Source: Phallusia fumigata
Taxonomy: Eukaryota > Chordata > Ascidiacea > Phlebobranchia > Ascidiidae
NCBI GenBank assembly: GCA_008931825.1
Contig: QXVZ01016066.1
Coordinates: 1 to 26,398 of the forward strand
DNA: 26,398 bases
Direction: 5' to 3'
The translations under genes and the position numbers were made by a program. Shown here piece after piece: positions 11,471-20,364 of this stretch. How positions within the stretch are numbered: position 1 is the stretch's first letter; every line of letters begins with the position of its first letter. The notes beneath the pieces were generated by a model. The model saw nothing but the letters and a program-made list of their open reading frames with translations. It searched no databases and was not told where the DNA came from.

Positions 11471-11540
11471 ATTCACGAAACCCCCGTTTGCAAATCGTGG
11501 TTTGTCAAGTCTTCCCTTCATTGTTGTTCTTTGTTTGACT
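11471..11540. promoter_or_regulatory. Conserved upstream block of the peptide-gene modules, copy 1
   Basis: A 70-base block starting about 70 bases upstream of the TATA box and retained in four places: 11471-11540, 12428-12497, 13900-13968 and 16352-16420. Shared landmarks are CACGAAACCCCC, AAATCGTGGTT or ATATCGTGGTT, AAGTCTTCCCTT and ATTGTTGTTCTTT followed by TTTGAC. Copies 2 and 3 have TTTGCATAT, an octamer-like POU site. The GAAACCCCC part resembles an NF-kB half-site. Its retention in diverged modules suggests a shared enhancer; the binding proteins are guesses. Confidence 0.5.
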
Positions 11541-12275
11541 TACCAATGGTGAAGGAAGCTACCAAAACCTACGAATTACTGGGATCACGGTTTTATCTTC
11601 GCCGTTTACTGTCACAATAACGAAAAAAAATCATGTGAAATGACTCAAAATTGGAAACAATGTAACTTAGTTTCGTTTTGTCTCTTCTAATCCTTTGAAA
11701 GAGCTGCTACCCTGCTGCAAAATTCCCAGCTACTTTAATTAAAACGTTTAAAAGTGGGTTTGTTGTGTTTAGAAATATGAAGTAAAATCTAAATCAATGT
11801 TCACTTACATGCCTCAGAAAGTACGTAGTACATACAGCGCTTTGTCGGACACACGCACAGCCTACAACGAATATTGGTCCATTAGGAATCTATGATGGCT
11901 AATATAATAACGATTTACATATAAATTCAACAGCAGTCCGTTTTATGGGGTAATACTGTGTTATGCGTTGTCTCATATACTATAAATGCAAAACATCCTC
12001 AATTTCCTAAACTCCGCTTTAATTCCAAAGACCTTAATTAAACTTGAATAATACAGTAGTTTGCTTTCTGCGACATTATGTCATTTGCGGTTGTACACAC
12101 TTCACTACAGCTCCAAGGTTTGGAACAAAAAGATTCTCAACCCAAGGTCATGTTCCAAATAACCGACTGGCTTTTCCATAAGAGTGTTTGCGAATTGTGA
12201 AAATAATTATCGATCTGAAGGTTTTGTAATGTTTAAGGTGTTCCCTGTTGTGAAATAACGCCATTTTCAACAATA

Positions 12276-12276
12276 N
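12276..12276. other. Undetermined base at a duplication join
   Basis: A single N exactly between the two copies of the promoter flank. Left of it the module has just entered the 3' flank of the next gene; right of it the sequence jumps back to the leader region near a TATA box. Confidence 0.8.
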
Positions 12277-13232
12277 AAAAACACGATCCTTTATTTCTCT
12301 GTTTACTTTGACTTGACCACCCTTGTACTGAAATTCTTTCCACAACCACGACTTTTATACGTGTATATTACTAAATTAACAAAAAGTAGGTATCACTGAC
12401 AATAATGCGGAAGGGAAATCAATGCCATTCACGAAACCCCCGTTTGCATATCGTGGTTTGTCAAGTCTTCCCTTTATTGTTGTTCTTTATTTGACTTACC
12501 AATGGTGAAGGAAGCTACCATAGCCCACGAATTACTGGGATCACGATTTTACCTCCGCCGTTTACTGTCACAATAACGAAAAGGAAATCATGTGAAATGA
12601 CTCAAAATTGGAAACAATGTAACTTAGTTTCGTTTTGTCTGTTGTAATCCTTTGGAAGAGCTGCTATCCTGCTGCAAAATTTCCAGCTACTTTAATCAAA
12701 ACGTTTAAAAGTGGCTTCGCCGTGTTTAGAAATATAAAGTAAAATCTAAATCAATGTTCATTTACATGCCTCAGAAAGTACGTAGTACATACAGCGCTTT
12801 GTCGGACACACGCACAGCCTACAACGAATATTGGTCCATTAGGAATCTATGACGGCTAATATAATAACGATTTACATATAAATTCAACAGCAGTCCGTTT
12901 TATGGAGTAAAACTGTGTTATGCTTTGTCTTAAATGCTATAAATGCAAGATGTCCTGAATTTCCTAAACTCCGCTTTAATTCCAAAGACCTTAATTTAAC
13001 TTGAATAATACAGTAGTTTGCTTTCTGCGACATTATGTCATTTGAGGTTGTACACACTTCACTACAGCTCCAAGGTTTGGAACAAAAAGATTCTCAACCC
13101 AAGGTCATGTTCCAAATAACCGACTGGCTTTTCCATAAGAGTGTTTGCGAATTTTGAAAAAAATTATCGATCTGAAGGTTTTGTAATGTTTAAGGTGTTT
13201 CCTGTTGTGAAATAACGCCATTTTCAACAATA
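12277..13232. repeat. Promoter-flank duplication, copy 2 (promoter without a gene)
   Basis: Second copy of 11321-12275. It carries TATAAAAG on the minus strand at 12352-12359 and the conserved upstream block at 12428-12497. Only 75 bases lie between the TATA and the N at 12276, so no coding exon follows. It then continues past the end of copy 1 into the 3' flank of the next module. At many sites where copies 1 and 2 differ, copy 2 agrees with the third module at 13735-14120. Confidence 0.85.
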
Positions 13233-13239
13233 TCTTTCC

Positions 13240-13466
13240 GCCAACAGTAAATACAATTAAAAAGAACAACTCAACCGCTTACGAATGCAAACGACGCTAT
13301 GTAAATTATTTCCGTTTAACATGAAATACTTTCTATATTTGTGGGTGCGTTTGCAACTATCAGGGTACGTTTGATGTATTGGGTGAAAATGTTCCGGGCG
13401 TAACATGGGGTGGTTTGATAACGTAGTGTCGAATTTATTGTTTTTTTGTAACTAAATATTTGGTTT
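13240..13466. repeat. Module 3'-flank block, copy 2, cut off by an N
   Basis: Matches 9880-10125, with ATTATTTCCG at 13304 and GTGGGTGCGTTTGCAAC just after it. It stops at the N at 13467, where the gene's 3' UTR and coding exons should follow. Confidence 0.7.
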
Positions 13467-13467
13467 N
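13467..13467. other. Single N replacing about 1 kb: site of a missing peptide gene
   Basis: Sequence left of this N corresponds to about 10123 of gene 1's module and sequence right of it (GGTGGCTTAGTTGTAAAC) to about 11172. The roughly 1,050 bases in between contain both coding exons of gene 1. The spacing between the flank landmark and the TATA box is 1,435 bases for gene 1 and 1,576 for gene 2, but only 510 here. A paralogue is therefore expected in the gap. Confidence 0.7.
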
Positions 13468-14470
13468 GGTGGCTTAGTTGTAAACTAGCTTCCAGAGCTC
13501 GCTTGTAGCGATAGCGAAAACATTGTGGTGCGAAGGTTTACCAATTGCTATTGTCTTAATAACTGCAATTTTAAAACCGTGCGATTTAACATAATTTAGC
13601 GGTATTGAATTCGGGTAATTTGCGACATGAACGACATTTAAATCCATTTGCAAACATTTAATATGGCCCAACAATACATTATAATTCTTAACCCACAACC
13701 TATTTTATTACAACGCAAAGAAAACGAAGATTTCCTAAAAACCCTCCTATTCATTTCTCTGTTTAGTTTGGCTTTAACTCCCTCAGTCTGAAATTTTTCT
13801 TCCACCACCTTAACCTTTATACGTGTGTGGTGCTAAGATTCGAGTATTTAGAAAAAGTAATTGTCGTTCACAATAACGCGGAAGGGAAATCAATGCAAAG
13901 AACGAAACCACCGTTTGCATATCGTGGTTATTTAAGTCTTCCCTTTATTGTTGTTCTTTATTTGACTTACCAATGGTGAATGAAGCTACCAAAGCCCACG
14001 AATTACTGGGATCACGATTTTACCTTCGCCGTTTACTGTCACAATAGCGAAAAGAAAATCATGTGAAATGACTCAAAATTGGAAACAATGCAGCTTAGTT
14101 TCGTTTTGTCTGTTGTAATTCTTTGGAAGAGCTACCCATGCACTGCTGCAAAATTTCCATCACGTGCTGCTTCGTCAAAAAGTTGCAAAGTGGCTACGCT
14201 TTGTTTGGAAAAACAAAGTAAATCTAAATCAATGTGTACTTAGTTACCTCTGATGGTACCGTGTATCGAGACCGCTTTTGTCGGACACCTACACAGCATA
14301 GCATCCAACACCGAAGGTTGGTCCATTAGCAATTGATCAAGGCTAATAGCTGCTCAAATATAAATTTGACACTAGTGTATTTTATCCATCTAACTCTGTG
14401 TTCTTTTGGGGAATTTTTCAGTCAGCAACTCTAAGGCGTCCTAAATTTCTAAATCTCCCATTTTATAAGT
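13468..14470. repeat. Promoter region of the gap-hidden module
   Basis: Diverged third copy of the promoter flank. It has a leader/intron region alike to 11172 onward, about 200 bases of extra AT-rich sequence (13520-13730), TATAAAGG on the minus strand at 13814-13821, the conserved block at 13900-13968 and then the distal flank. It has no coding exon of its own; the exons would lie across the N at 13467. Confidence 0.7.
13814..13821 (-). promoter_or_regulatory. TATA box of the gap-hidden gene
   Basis: TATAAAGG on the minus strand, followed by CACGT-type sequence as in modules 1 and 2, with the conserved upstream block about 80 bases away. It retains promoter features although its gene is not in the assembled sequence. 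Confidence 0.5.
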
Positions 14471-14639
14471 AAATCCTAATTTTTGATGTTGCTGAAATGC
14501 TATTTATTTTGTTAAAAGAGGTGCAACCTTGACTACAGCTCTCCAAATTTGTTTTTTTTCTTTAAAAACGTTTGCGGGCTGTTAAAAATGATGCATCTGA
14601 GCGCTTATTGTAGAGGTCGCTACTTGTGATACAAAAATG

Positions 14640-15100
14640 TAGTAAAATAGCCACAGCGGAAAAGAAATGCTATACAGCTCAAGAATAAAACGGACGCTAT
14701 TCAAATTATTTCTGATTTTAATTACGTCCTGTATTTAAGAAAGCGATTGGGACGTTTTATGCAGTCAGCTTTAAAACGCTTTTTAATACTCAACTAACTT
14801 GGCGTATATGAACTCGAACAAGGGCCAAAACAAATAGTGTTAACAGTTACCTTACATAAACCACCCGCTCCGTACAGTGGCTCCCAAATGAATTGCTGCG
14901 TCACCACATGGTTTAATGACTGATTTGTTAAACCTGCCACACTGGGGATTACGATCGCAATACGGACTTGTTCGGGTACTGGGTGACGATCTAAATGTTT
15001 TCTGGGAGCGATATTGTTTAGTTTTTGTCTGGGGTCTGTTGCTTGTCGTTTTTACTGCTACATGCACCAGGTTCCCTGCATTATAACTTTTTATCTATTT
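14640..15100. repeat. Module 3'-flank block, copy 3 (downstream of gene 2)
   Basis: Diverged match to 9880-10200 and 17030-17520. Landmarks are ATTATTTCTG at 14705, TACTGGGTGACGATCTAAATG at about 14975 (matched by ACTGGGTGAAGATCTAAATG near 17425) and CAGGTTCCCTGCATTATAA at about 15068. Confidence 0.6.
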
Positions 15101-15225
15101 TAAAGTGTGAACATTTTTAGCGCCGCTATTGGATTACGTATAACGGTGTTCGCTTTTTAAAACCTGTTAGAAGTGTACAAGCACTGACAAATTGCACAAT
15201 ACTGTTTTTTTGCAATGAAAGAAAT

Positions 15226-15231
15226 TTTATT
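15226..15231 (-). terminator. Polyadenylation signal of gene 2
   Basis: AATAAA on the minus strand, about 220 bases beyond the stop codon at 15449. It sits in the same T-rich context as the signal behind gene 1. Confidence 0.5.
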
Positions 15232-15448
15232 CCGAGTACATGAACGAATCTTTGATGGTTCCGTGGGCTTCCGTCTGTGAAGAAACAGATCGTAATGACA
15301 CAAAATTTTAACCTACGCTGTCCAATATTTTTAATTTATTGTCGTTTATACTTACTTTAGTTTAACACATGCCTCAAAGTAGTCAAAATCTGACAACAAA
15401 CATTGCGAAACTAAAAACAAACAAAACGGCATCAAGTTTTCACCTGCT

Positions 15449-15939
15449 TTACTCTTCCAAAAGATGTTCAATGTCCACATCTTCTTCTTCCGTGGAATCC
15501 TCCTGTAGTTTTTGAGCGTCTTCCGCCATGTCGAACAGCAACTGCATGAACTCTTCGTTGTTCTGCATTTCATCCAGTTCCTGGTCGGTCATATCAGCAG
15601 GGGATTGATCTCTGAAACAAACCCAGCAGAAATGAGTTATTAATTCGAATCCGCGTTAGCTTACTACTAAGCTCGCCTGGGTAGGCTGAGGTGATTGGTT
15701 CAAGTTTTCCCGACTTTGATCTAAACTCACCCGAACGCGCTGATCCATTTTGACACGTGACCAGCCCACTTCCTTACGTGCCCCGCCCACTTCCTGGCAT
15801 GCCCAACCCACTTTTTGACCTTGCGTATAAAGCGGCGGCGACGTCGACTGCTTCGTCGGCGACGTCTCCTACCCCAAGCGTCGGTGTCAACAAGAAGAAG
15901 AACGGCAATGACCAGTGCGAAGAGAATGAGTTTGTTCAT
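15449..15939 (-). CDS. Secreted Arg-rich heptad-repeat peptide precursor with acidic tail (antimicrobial-peptide-like), gene 2
   Basis: Two coding exons, 15939-15731 and 15611-15449, encoding 123 residues. Residues 1-21 are a signal peptide (MNKLILFALVIAVLLLVDTDA). Residues 22-70 hold 20 Lys/Arg and no acidic residue: a run of six Arg, Ser-Ser, five Arg, then three perfect 7-residue repeats of the form K-W-[VA]-G-H-[AV]-[RS]. Lys43/50/57/64, Trp44/51/58/65 and His47/54/61 align. Residues 71-123 (start DQSPADMTDQEL) hold 21 Asp/Glu and one Lys, so the tail nearly cancels the core charge. The splice GG|GTGAGT to TTTCAG|A keeps phase 2. The Met at 15939 is preferred over an upstream in-frame ATG (15987), which lies before a conserved intron acceptor. 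The peptide probably works as a membrane-active defence peptide released by cleavage near the Arg runs or the junction. Role is inferred. Confidence 0.85.
15745..15813 (-). repeat. 21-bp coding tandem repeat in gene 2
   Basis: Three 21-base units on the plus strand, each built on [CT]ACGTG or GCATG, then [AC]CC, then [AC][GA]CCCACTT, encode the three Lys-Trp-x-Gly-His heptads. The frame stays at exactly seven codons per unit, so the peptide helix grows or shrinks by unit copy number. Confidence 0.85.
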
Positions 15940-16280
15940 GATTTTTTTTTCTGTTTTAAATATGACCTGTAGATCTAAAGCACACACATTGTTGATTTTT
16001 TGTAAAACTGTTTGTCGTGGTTCGTGTTTATTAATTACTTCCTAGGCCAATTTCCACAGAAAACGCCAATGATGAGCCTACAAACAAAAAAAATTCTGCG
16101 ACATCACAACCAAAATGCCGAATAATTGTCCCAAAAGCACGTTATCTTTCCTTCGCCAAACTTTCTTTGTTGCAATACACAGACAACGAACAATTTTTGG
16201 GAAAAATCTTCAGCCTAAATTGCTCAGCTTGCTTAGGTCTGGCAACCGTCAAAAGTGAAATCTTCTTTCCAACTGCTGCA

Positions 16281-16287
16281 TTTTATA
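16281..16287 (-). promoter_or_regulatory. TATA box of gene 2
   Basis: TATAAAA on the minus strand, about 340 bases before the ATG at 15939. The conserved upstream block (16352-16420) begins 65 bases farther upstream, as in the other modules. The leader probably has an intron ending at CTTTAGATCTACAG near 15967-15975, a sequence shared with gene 1. Confidence 0.65.
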
Positions 16288-16351
16288 CACATTTCTGGTC
16301 TAAATTTGGAGATTTACAAACAAGTTGTCGTTGACAACAAGTTAGAACGTA

Positions 16352-16420
16352 GAGCACGAAACCCCCTTTTTTAAATCGTGGTTAGTCACGTCATTCCGGT
16401 TATTGTTTTCTTTGTTTGAC
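16352..16420. promoter_or_regulatory. Conserved upstream block, gene 2 copy
   Basis: Diverged copy of the block at 11471-11540, keeping CACGAAACCCCC, AAATCGTGGTTAGTCA and TTATTGTT followed by CTTTGTTTGAC. The flanks are much less alike, which points to retention of function. Confidence 0.5.
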
Positions 16421-17029
16421 TGTAAGAAGAAGAAACCTGTGACTCGTAAGGGCCGCGACTCGCCGACTAGGAAAGCGGAAAATGGAAATCATGTGACATT
16501 ACTCATGGATCGTTTTTGTAAACTCTATTCTGATCGCTTGAAAAGTTACTTATGAACTGCTGCAAAAATACCCACAGAAGTCTACTGTAAAACCATACTA
16601 TGTACGACCTTTTCAATTTATCTAGTTAAGTGTAAATCACTGTTTATTTTGATGCCTAAGTTTTTACGACACATACCCGTGTTTGACCCTTTGGAATGTG
16701 TATCTGCTAATAATATTGACCCACTCAAGCGTCCAAGTCTAAAGCGTTTCGAGTTGTTTAAACTACGCCTTTTTGCTAAAGCCTTGACTAATTAATCGTT
16801 TGGTAATCGGAAGACGTAATACTGTTCCAATAACTGCGGCATTTGGCTCTACAATATTTTTTTCCAATTCGTTAGCATTAAGATCGTTTGCAGATGGTTA
16901 AAAACAGTTGTCTGTTCTAAGTGAGACGTATCATTTAGCTGTTATAGTCACTAAATCCAGTTTCCAATACAAGTTGCCACAAGCAAAATTTACAATCTGT
17001 AAAGGGGAGCTTGGCAACTCAGGAATGTA

Positions 17030-17520
17030 TGGGACGTTAATCAAATTATTTCCGATTGACCTTAAATACTTCCTATAATTGTGAAAGGATTTGCGACGTT
17101 TATGCACAGCAGCAAGCTCTAAAACGAGTTTTTCGAAAATACTTGCAGTTTGCATTCTATGACTCGAATATCGGGTCAATAAATAGAGTTTTTCGTCTTG
17201 CTTTAGCTGCGCAAGCACAAATTAATATTGCTATCGACCGGATATTCATGGTCTGAACAAGTGACTTGTCAAAACAACTCGCACCGTATGGTGACTCGCA
17301 ATAAATCCAGTTTGGTAAACATTTATAGCGAATCGCGGCATGGGTAATTTTAACCACATGTTATGACTATTCAGTAGTATGTTCCATATTGTGTAAACGC
17401 GTCCGTGTTGAGTGGTTTAGAAACTGGGTGAAGATCTAAATGTGTTTCTTTGTTTATTTTGTTTTGACGTGGGCACTGAATATAGCTGATGTTTTACAAC
17501 AGATTCTACAGTATAAAATG
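17030..17520. repeat. Module 3'-flank block, copy 4
   Basis: Match to the downstream flank of the peptide genes (ATTATTTCCG at 17045, ACTGGGTGAAGATCTAAATG near 17425). No intact gene follows on its right, so it implies that one more module once stood here; the fragment at 17632-17727 may be its remnant. The 95-codon minus-strand frame 16931-17218 lies inside this non-coding repeat and is not treated as a gene. Confidence 0.55.
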
Positions 17521-17631
17521 TTGCTGAACTAATAATAAACTAATACATAGAGATAATACGAACTGTATGTGTAACAGGCCTACGGTAAAGCCATTCCAAC
17601 ACTCTTGTTTGCTTTATTTCATTTATTTCAT

Positions 17632-17727
17632 TTACATGAGCGGTTCATTAGACTTACCTTGCTTTTGTTCAAAAATTGTTCCAAGCCTGGAATTGTTTTC
17701 TTTAAACTCCAGCAGTTTTGAAAAGGC
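17632..17727 (-). pseudogene. Possible terminal exon or remnant of a further peptide-family gene
   Basis: Minus-strand exon-like piece of 31 codons plus stop. It begins after a pyrimidine-rich acceptor (CTATCGTCTCCAACAG), starts AFSKLLEFKENNSRLGTIFE, and its stop is directly followed by two AATAAA signals. It sits right of a module 3'-flank block, where the tail exon of a family gene should be. The spacing F-x-x-L-L followed by a charged/Asn stretch resembles the tail of genes 1 and 2 (E-E-F-[KM]-Q-L-L). It lacks the D-x-S-P-x-[DE]-M opening and is not strongly acidic. No signal-peptide exon was found upstream. It may be a decayed copy or an unrelated exon. Confidence 0.3.
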
Positions 17728-18199
17728 CTGTTGGAGACGATAGCTACAATAGTATAGCGTGTATTTACTTTATGTGGGGTCTATAAAAAAGAAATCAATC
17801 ATTTTTTAATTATAATGTTTATGGTTGGCAATAAATGCTCTGACTTGGTGTAACATATTTGGATGGACCGAAGAATTGTGATCTGACCGAACGATTCATG
17901 AAATGAATTGCCTTCTAAGTCTCATAAGGAAGGCCCATATCCCTTGTCACGTTCTTGTGTTTCCAGGATAACTCGTGGTATGTATACAATTTTTGTTTGT
18001 ACACAGCGTTTGTAAGTTTTGGGTTCGTGCAAACAGTAATGTTTTGCAAAATAACCAGCCACATACTCATCGCTTTCTGGTCTCAAAATGTTTTTGTTTT
18101 AGGGGGGAGGCTTTTGTGGGATTGAATATTCGCCGCAGCTTATACAGCTCTGTGTATTATGGCATGGCTGCCAAGTAGATGATTGAAACCAGTTGTGTT

Positions 18200-18940
18200 C
18201 CTACGAAATTGTTTGTCGTTGTTGAATCAGTTCCAAGTTTAAGAAAATAGGGTTTCTAAAGCAAATATTTTCACACAGTTACACGGTAAACGTCCTGAGT
18301 ATTTATTTCTGCGCAAAACCAGACATTGTCGTTATCCGACTCGCGAAAAAAGGAAAGGCCTGGCGCTGCATCAGTACTGTCGTGCTTCTAGGCATCAATA
18401 GCATTTGACCCTTGCCTGATATATTGTCCATTGTTTACTATGTCCGGACTGAAATCGAGCACTGATTAAATTCCGCAGATTTTATGTGACAATTCATCGC
18501 AAAGGATGTTTAAGAAGCGGTGTTGATTGTTTCTTGCTTAACAATGAAACAACAGCGTGGAGAATTCCAGTGTATTTTCGACGTCAGAATAGTAAAGCAC
18601 ATCCTATTCGAAACACCAAGATTTTGACCAAATATTCACGAAACCATGCCATAAAAATCGCAACAAGGCGGCATTTAATCTTGCGAAAATCGGGAAGTGA
18701 AGTAAATTGAAGTTAAACCAGGATATATTCAGCGCAACGAATTATTCCGAATCGAAAAGTAATCACATATTGTGTAAAGCACAACTATTGTGTAAAGCGT
18801 GTGTTCACATTAAAATCAGTTCCAAGTTTGGGAGAATAGGCTTTCTTGTGCAAATTCTTCACACCATTTCACATATCTGCTCATCCTGTTTATTGGGACA
18901 TTTCAACGAGCTTTGCCACAGCTCGGAACGCTGAGACTTC
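18200..18940. repeat. Upstream-flank duplication of gene 3, copy A
   Basis: Bases 18297-18790 match 19485-19985 at roughly 70-75 percent by eye, with many small indels. Landmarks are TTTCTGCGCAAAA, CAAAGGATGTTTAAGAAGCG, CACCAAGATTTT, TTACGAAAATCGG or TTGCGAAAATCGG, and TATTCAGCGCAA. Copy A ends just before the position of gene 3's TATA box and has none. A shorter internal repeat (CAGTTCCAAGTTT followed by GAATAGG or AAATAGG) lies at 18226 and 18811, with a fainter third copy near 19092. Confidence 0.7.
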
Positions 18941-19484
18941 GGTGAAACTCTTACCGCTAGTTGGCGCTATATAGTCCGTCGGTAATGATAATGAGACTTT
19001 CCACAGCGCTTTTGTATGTGGTGGCGATGAAGTCTTTGGCGTCACTAAAAGATATTAGCCCTTCATATGTATTCAAGCTTGGGATAACAATCAGTTCCAG
19101 TTTGATAAACAAAATGTACAGTAACTTATATAAAACCCAACATCACGCAATTAAGTGTTTTCAAAATGTCAAAAATGCCAATGATGACCTTACAAACAAC
19201 ACTGTTTCTACCATTTAAGAATTCAAGAGTTATAGTTTTTGTTTTTAAATAATACGACGCGTGTGACATTAACGGGTACTCCGGGCCGTATGGTGCACGT
19301 TTCTGTCTTAAAACAATCGCCAAGTTGTATCGTGTTCCAAACTGCGCATGCATCTTACAATGCAACTGAAAAAGTAGCTCGATCGTGTCATGTCTATAGT
19401 CGAATATTTCCACGATAGCAGAAACTCGCCTCTCGACGAAAATTTTACAGACTTTTGATTCAAACGTTGATTCACAAATAACCA

Positions 19485-19985
19485 TGAGTCAATATATATT
19501 TCTGCGCAAAAACAGACGCCGTTTTCCGTCTCGCAAGTAAAGAAGGGTCTGGCGTTGCATCAACAGTTTCTGCGCGTTAATACTGTCTTCAATTTTCCTG
19601 GTATACAGTTCATTGTTTGTTATGTCCGCCCGCAAAAGGAACACTGAATAGACAAAGTCCGGTGTTTTTCTGTGACCATTCATGCCAAAGGATGTTTAAG
19701 AAGCGTCGTTGATTGTCTCTTTCTTAACATCGAAACACCGCATGGTGAGTTTGGGTGTATTGTCGACATCTCAATAGCAAAGGACATCCTTTTCGAATCT
19801 TTTCACACCAAGATTTTTACTGAATACCCCCGAAACCGATATTCATTCGAAACGCAATAAGGCTACATTCAAACTTACGAAAATCGGAAATTGTGGAAAA
19901 CAAAAGTTAAACCAGAATCTATTCAGCGCAAGCAATTATTCCCCTTCCGAAACGAAAAGTACTCACGTATTATGTAAAGCTCAAT
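19485..19985. repeat. Upstream-flank duplication of gene 3, copy B
   Basis: Counterpart of 18297-18790, immediately upstream of the TATA box of gene 3. The two similar short frames that begin MTIH (18486 and 19672) come from this duplication; their reading frames part after about 20 codons, so they are not read as genes. Confidence 0.7.
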
Positions 19986-19992
19986 TTTTTCC

Positions 19993-20000
19993 TATAAATA
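19993..20000 (+). promoter_or_regulatory. TATA box of gene 3
   Basis: TATAAATA on the plus strand, 365 bases before the first Met codon at 20365. An acceptor (CATTTTTACAG at about 20325) suggests a leader intron, as in genes 1 and 2; its donor was not placed. Confidence 0.55.
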
Positions 20001-20364
20001 CTCTCAAGCCTGGCCAAGACTTTGCCTCGTGGCCAATTCAAGACCCGCAGCCAGCTGTCTAAGAGTCCGTGTGTTCTGAGTGAACTTTCTAAGTTTGGTT
20101 ACCGTAATCAATTTTACATGTATTTTAAAACGAAATCAGCAGAGCCAAAGGCTGATCGCACCTAATTTTGCCACATTAGAGATAAATTTGACAAGTTACA
20201 GAAACAATTGTTTTATGTTTACGGTCAGTGATAATAAAGCCGCGAGTACTTGGATAAGTTTCAAAACATATTTTGGAACAACTTCTTCAAACCTTTCACT
20301 CAACCTAAATCCAGGCCATTTTTACAGATTGATTACGCAAGAAACTCAGAGGTGTTTTAATATC

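Larger units (their letters stand above)
11321..12275. repeat. Promoter-flank duplication, copy 1
   Basis: About 955 bases holding gene 1's TATA box, the conserved block and the upstream intergenic sequence. It is repeated at 12277-13232 with an N at the join. By eye the promoter-proximal half differs more (several percent) than the distal half (about two percent). Confidence 0.85.

Noticed and set aside
16931..17218. Minus-strand frame of 95 codons
   Set aside because: It lies in a 3'-flank repeat whose other copies have no matching open frame.
19126..19485. Minus-strand frame of 119 codons
   Set aside because: Not recognised and no flanking gene structure. Around one frame of this length is expected by chance in 26 kb of such AT-rich DNA.
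18486..19860. Two similar plus-strand frames beginning MTIH, apparent paralogous proteins
   Set aside because: They arise from duplicated flanking DNA. The reading frames diverge after about 20 codons through indels, so there is no selection for a protein.
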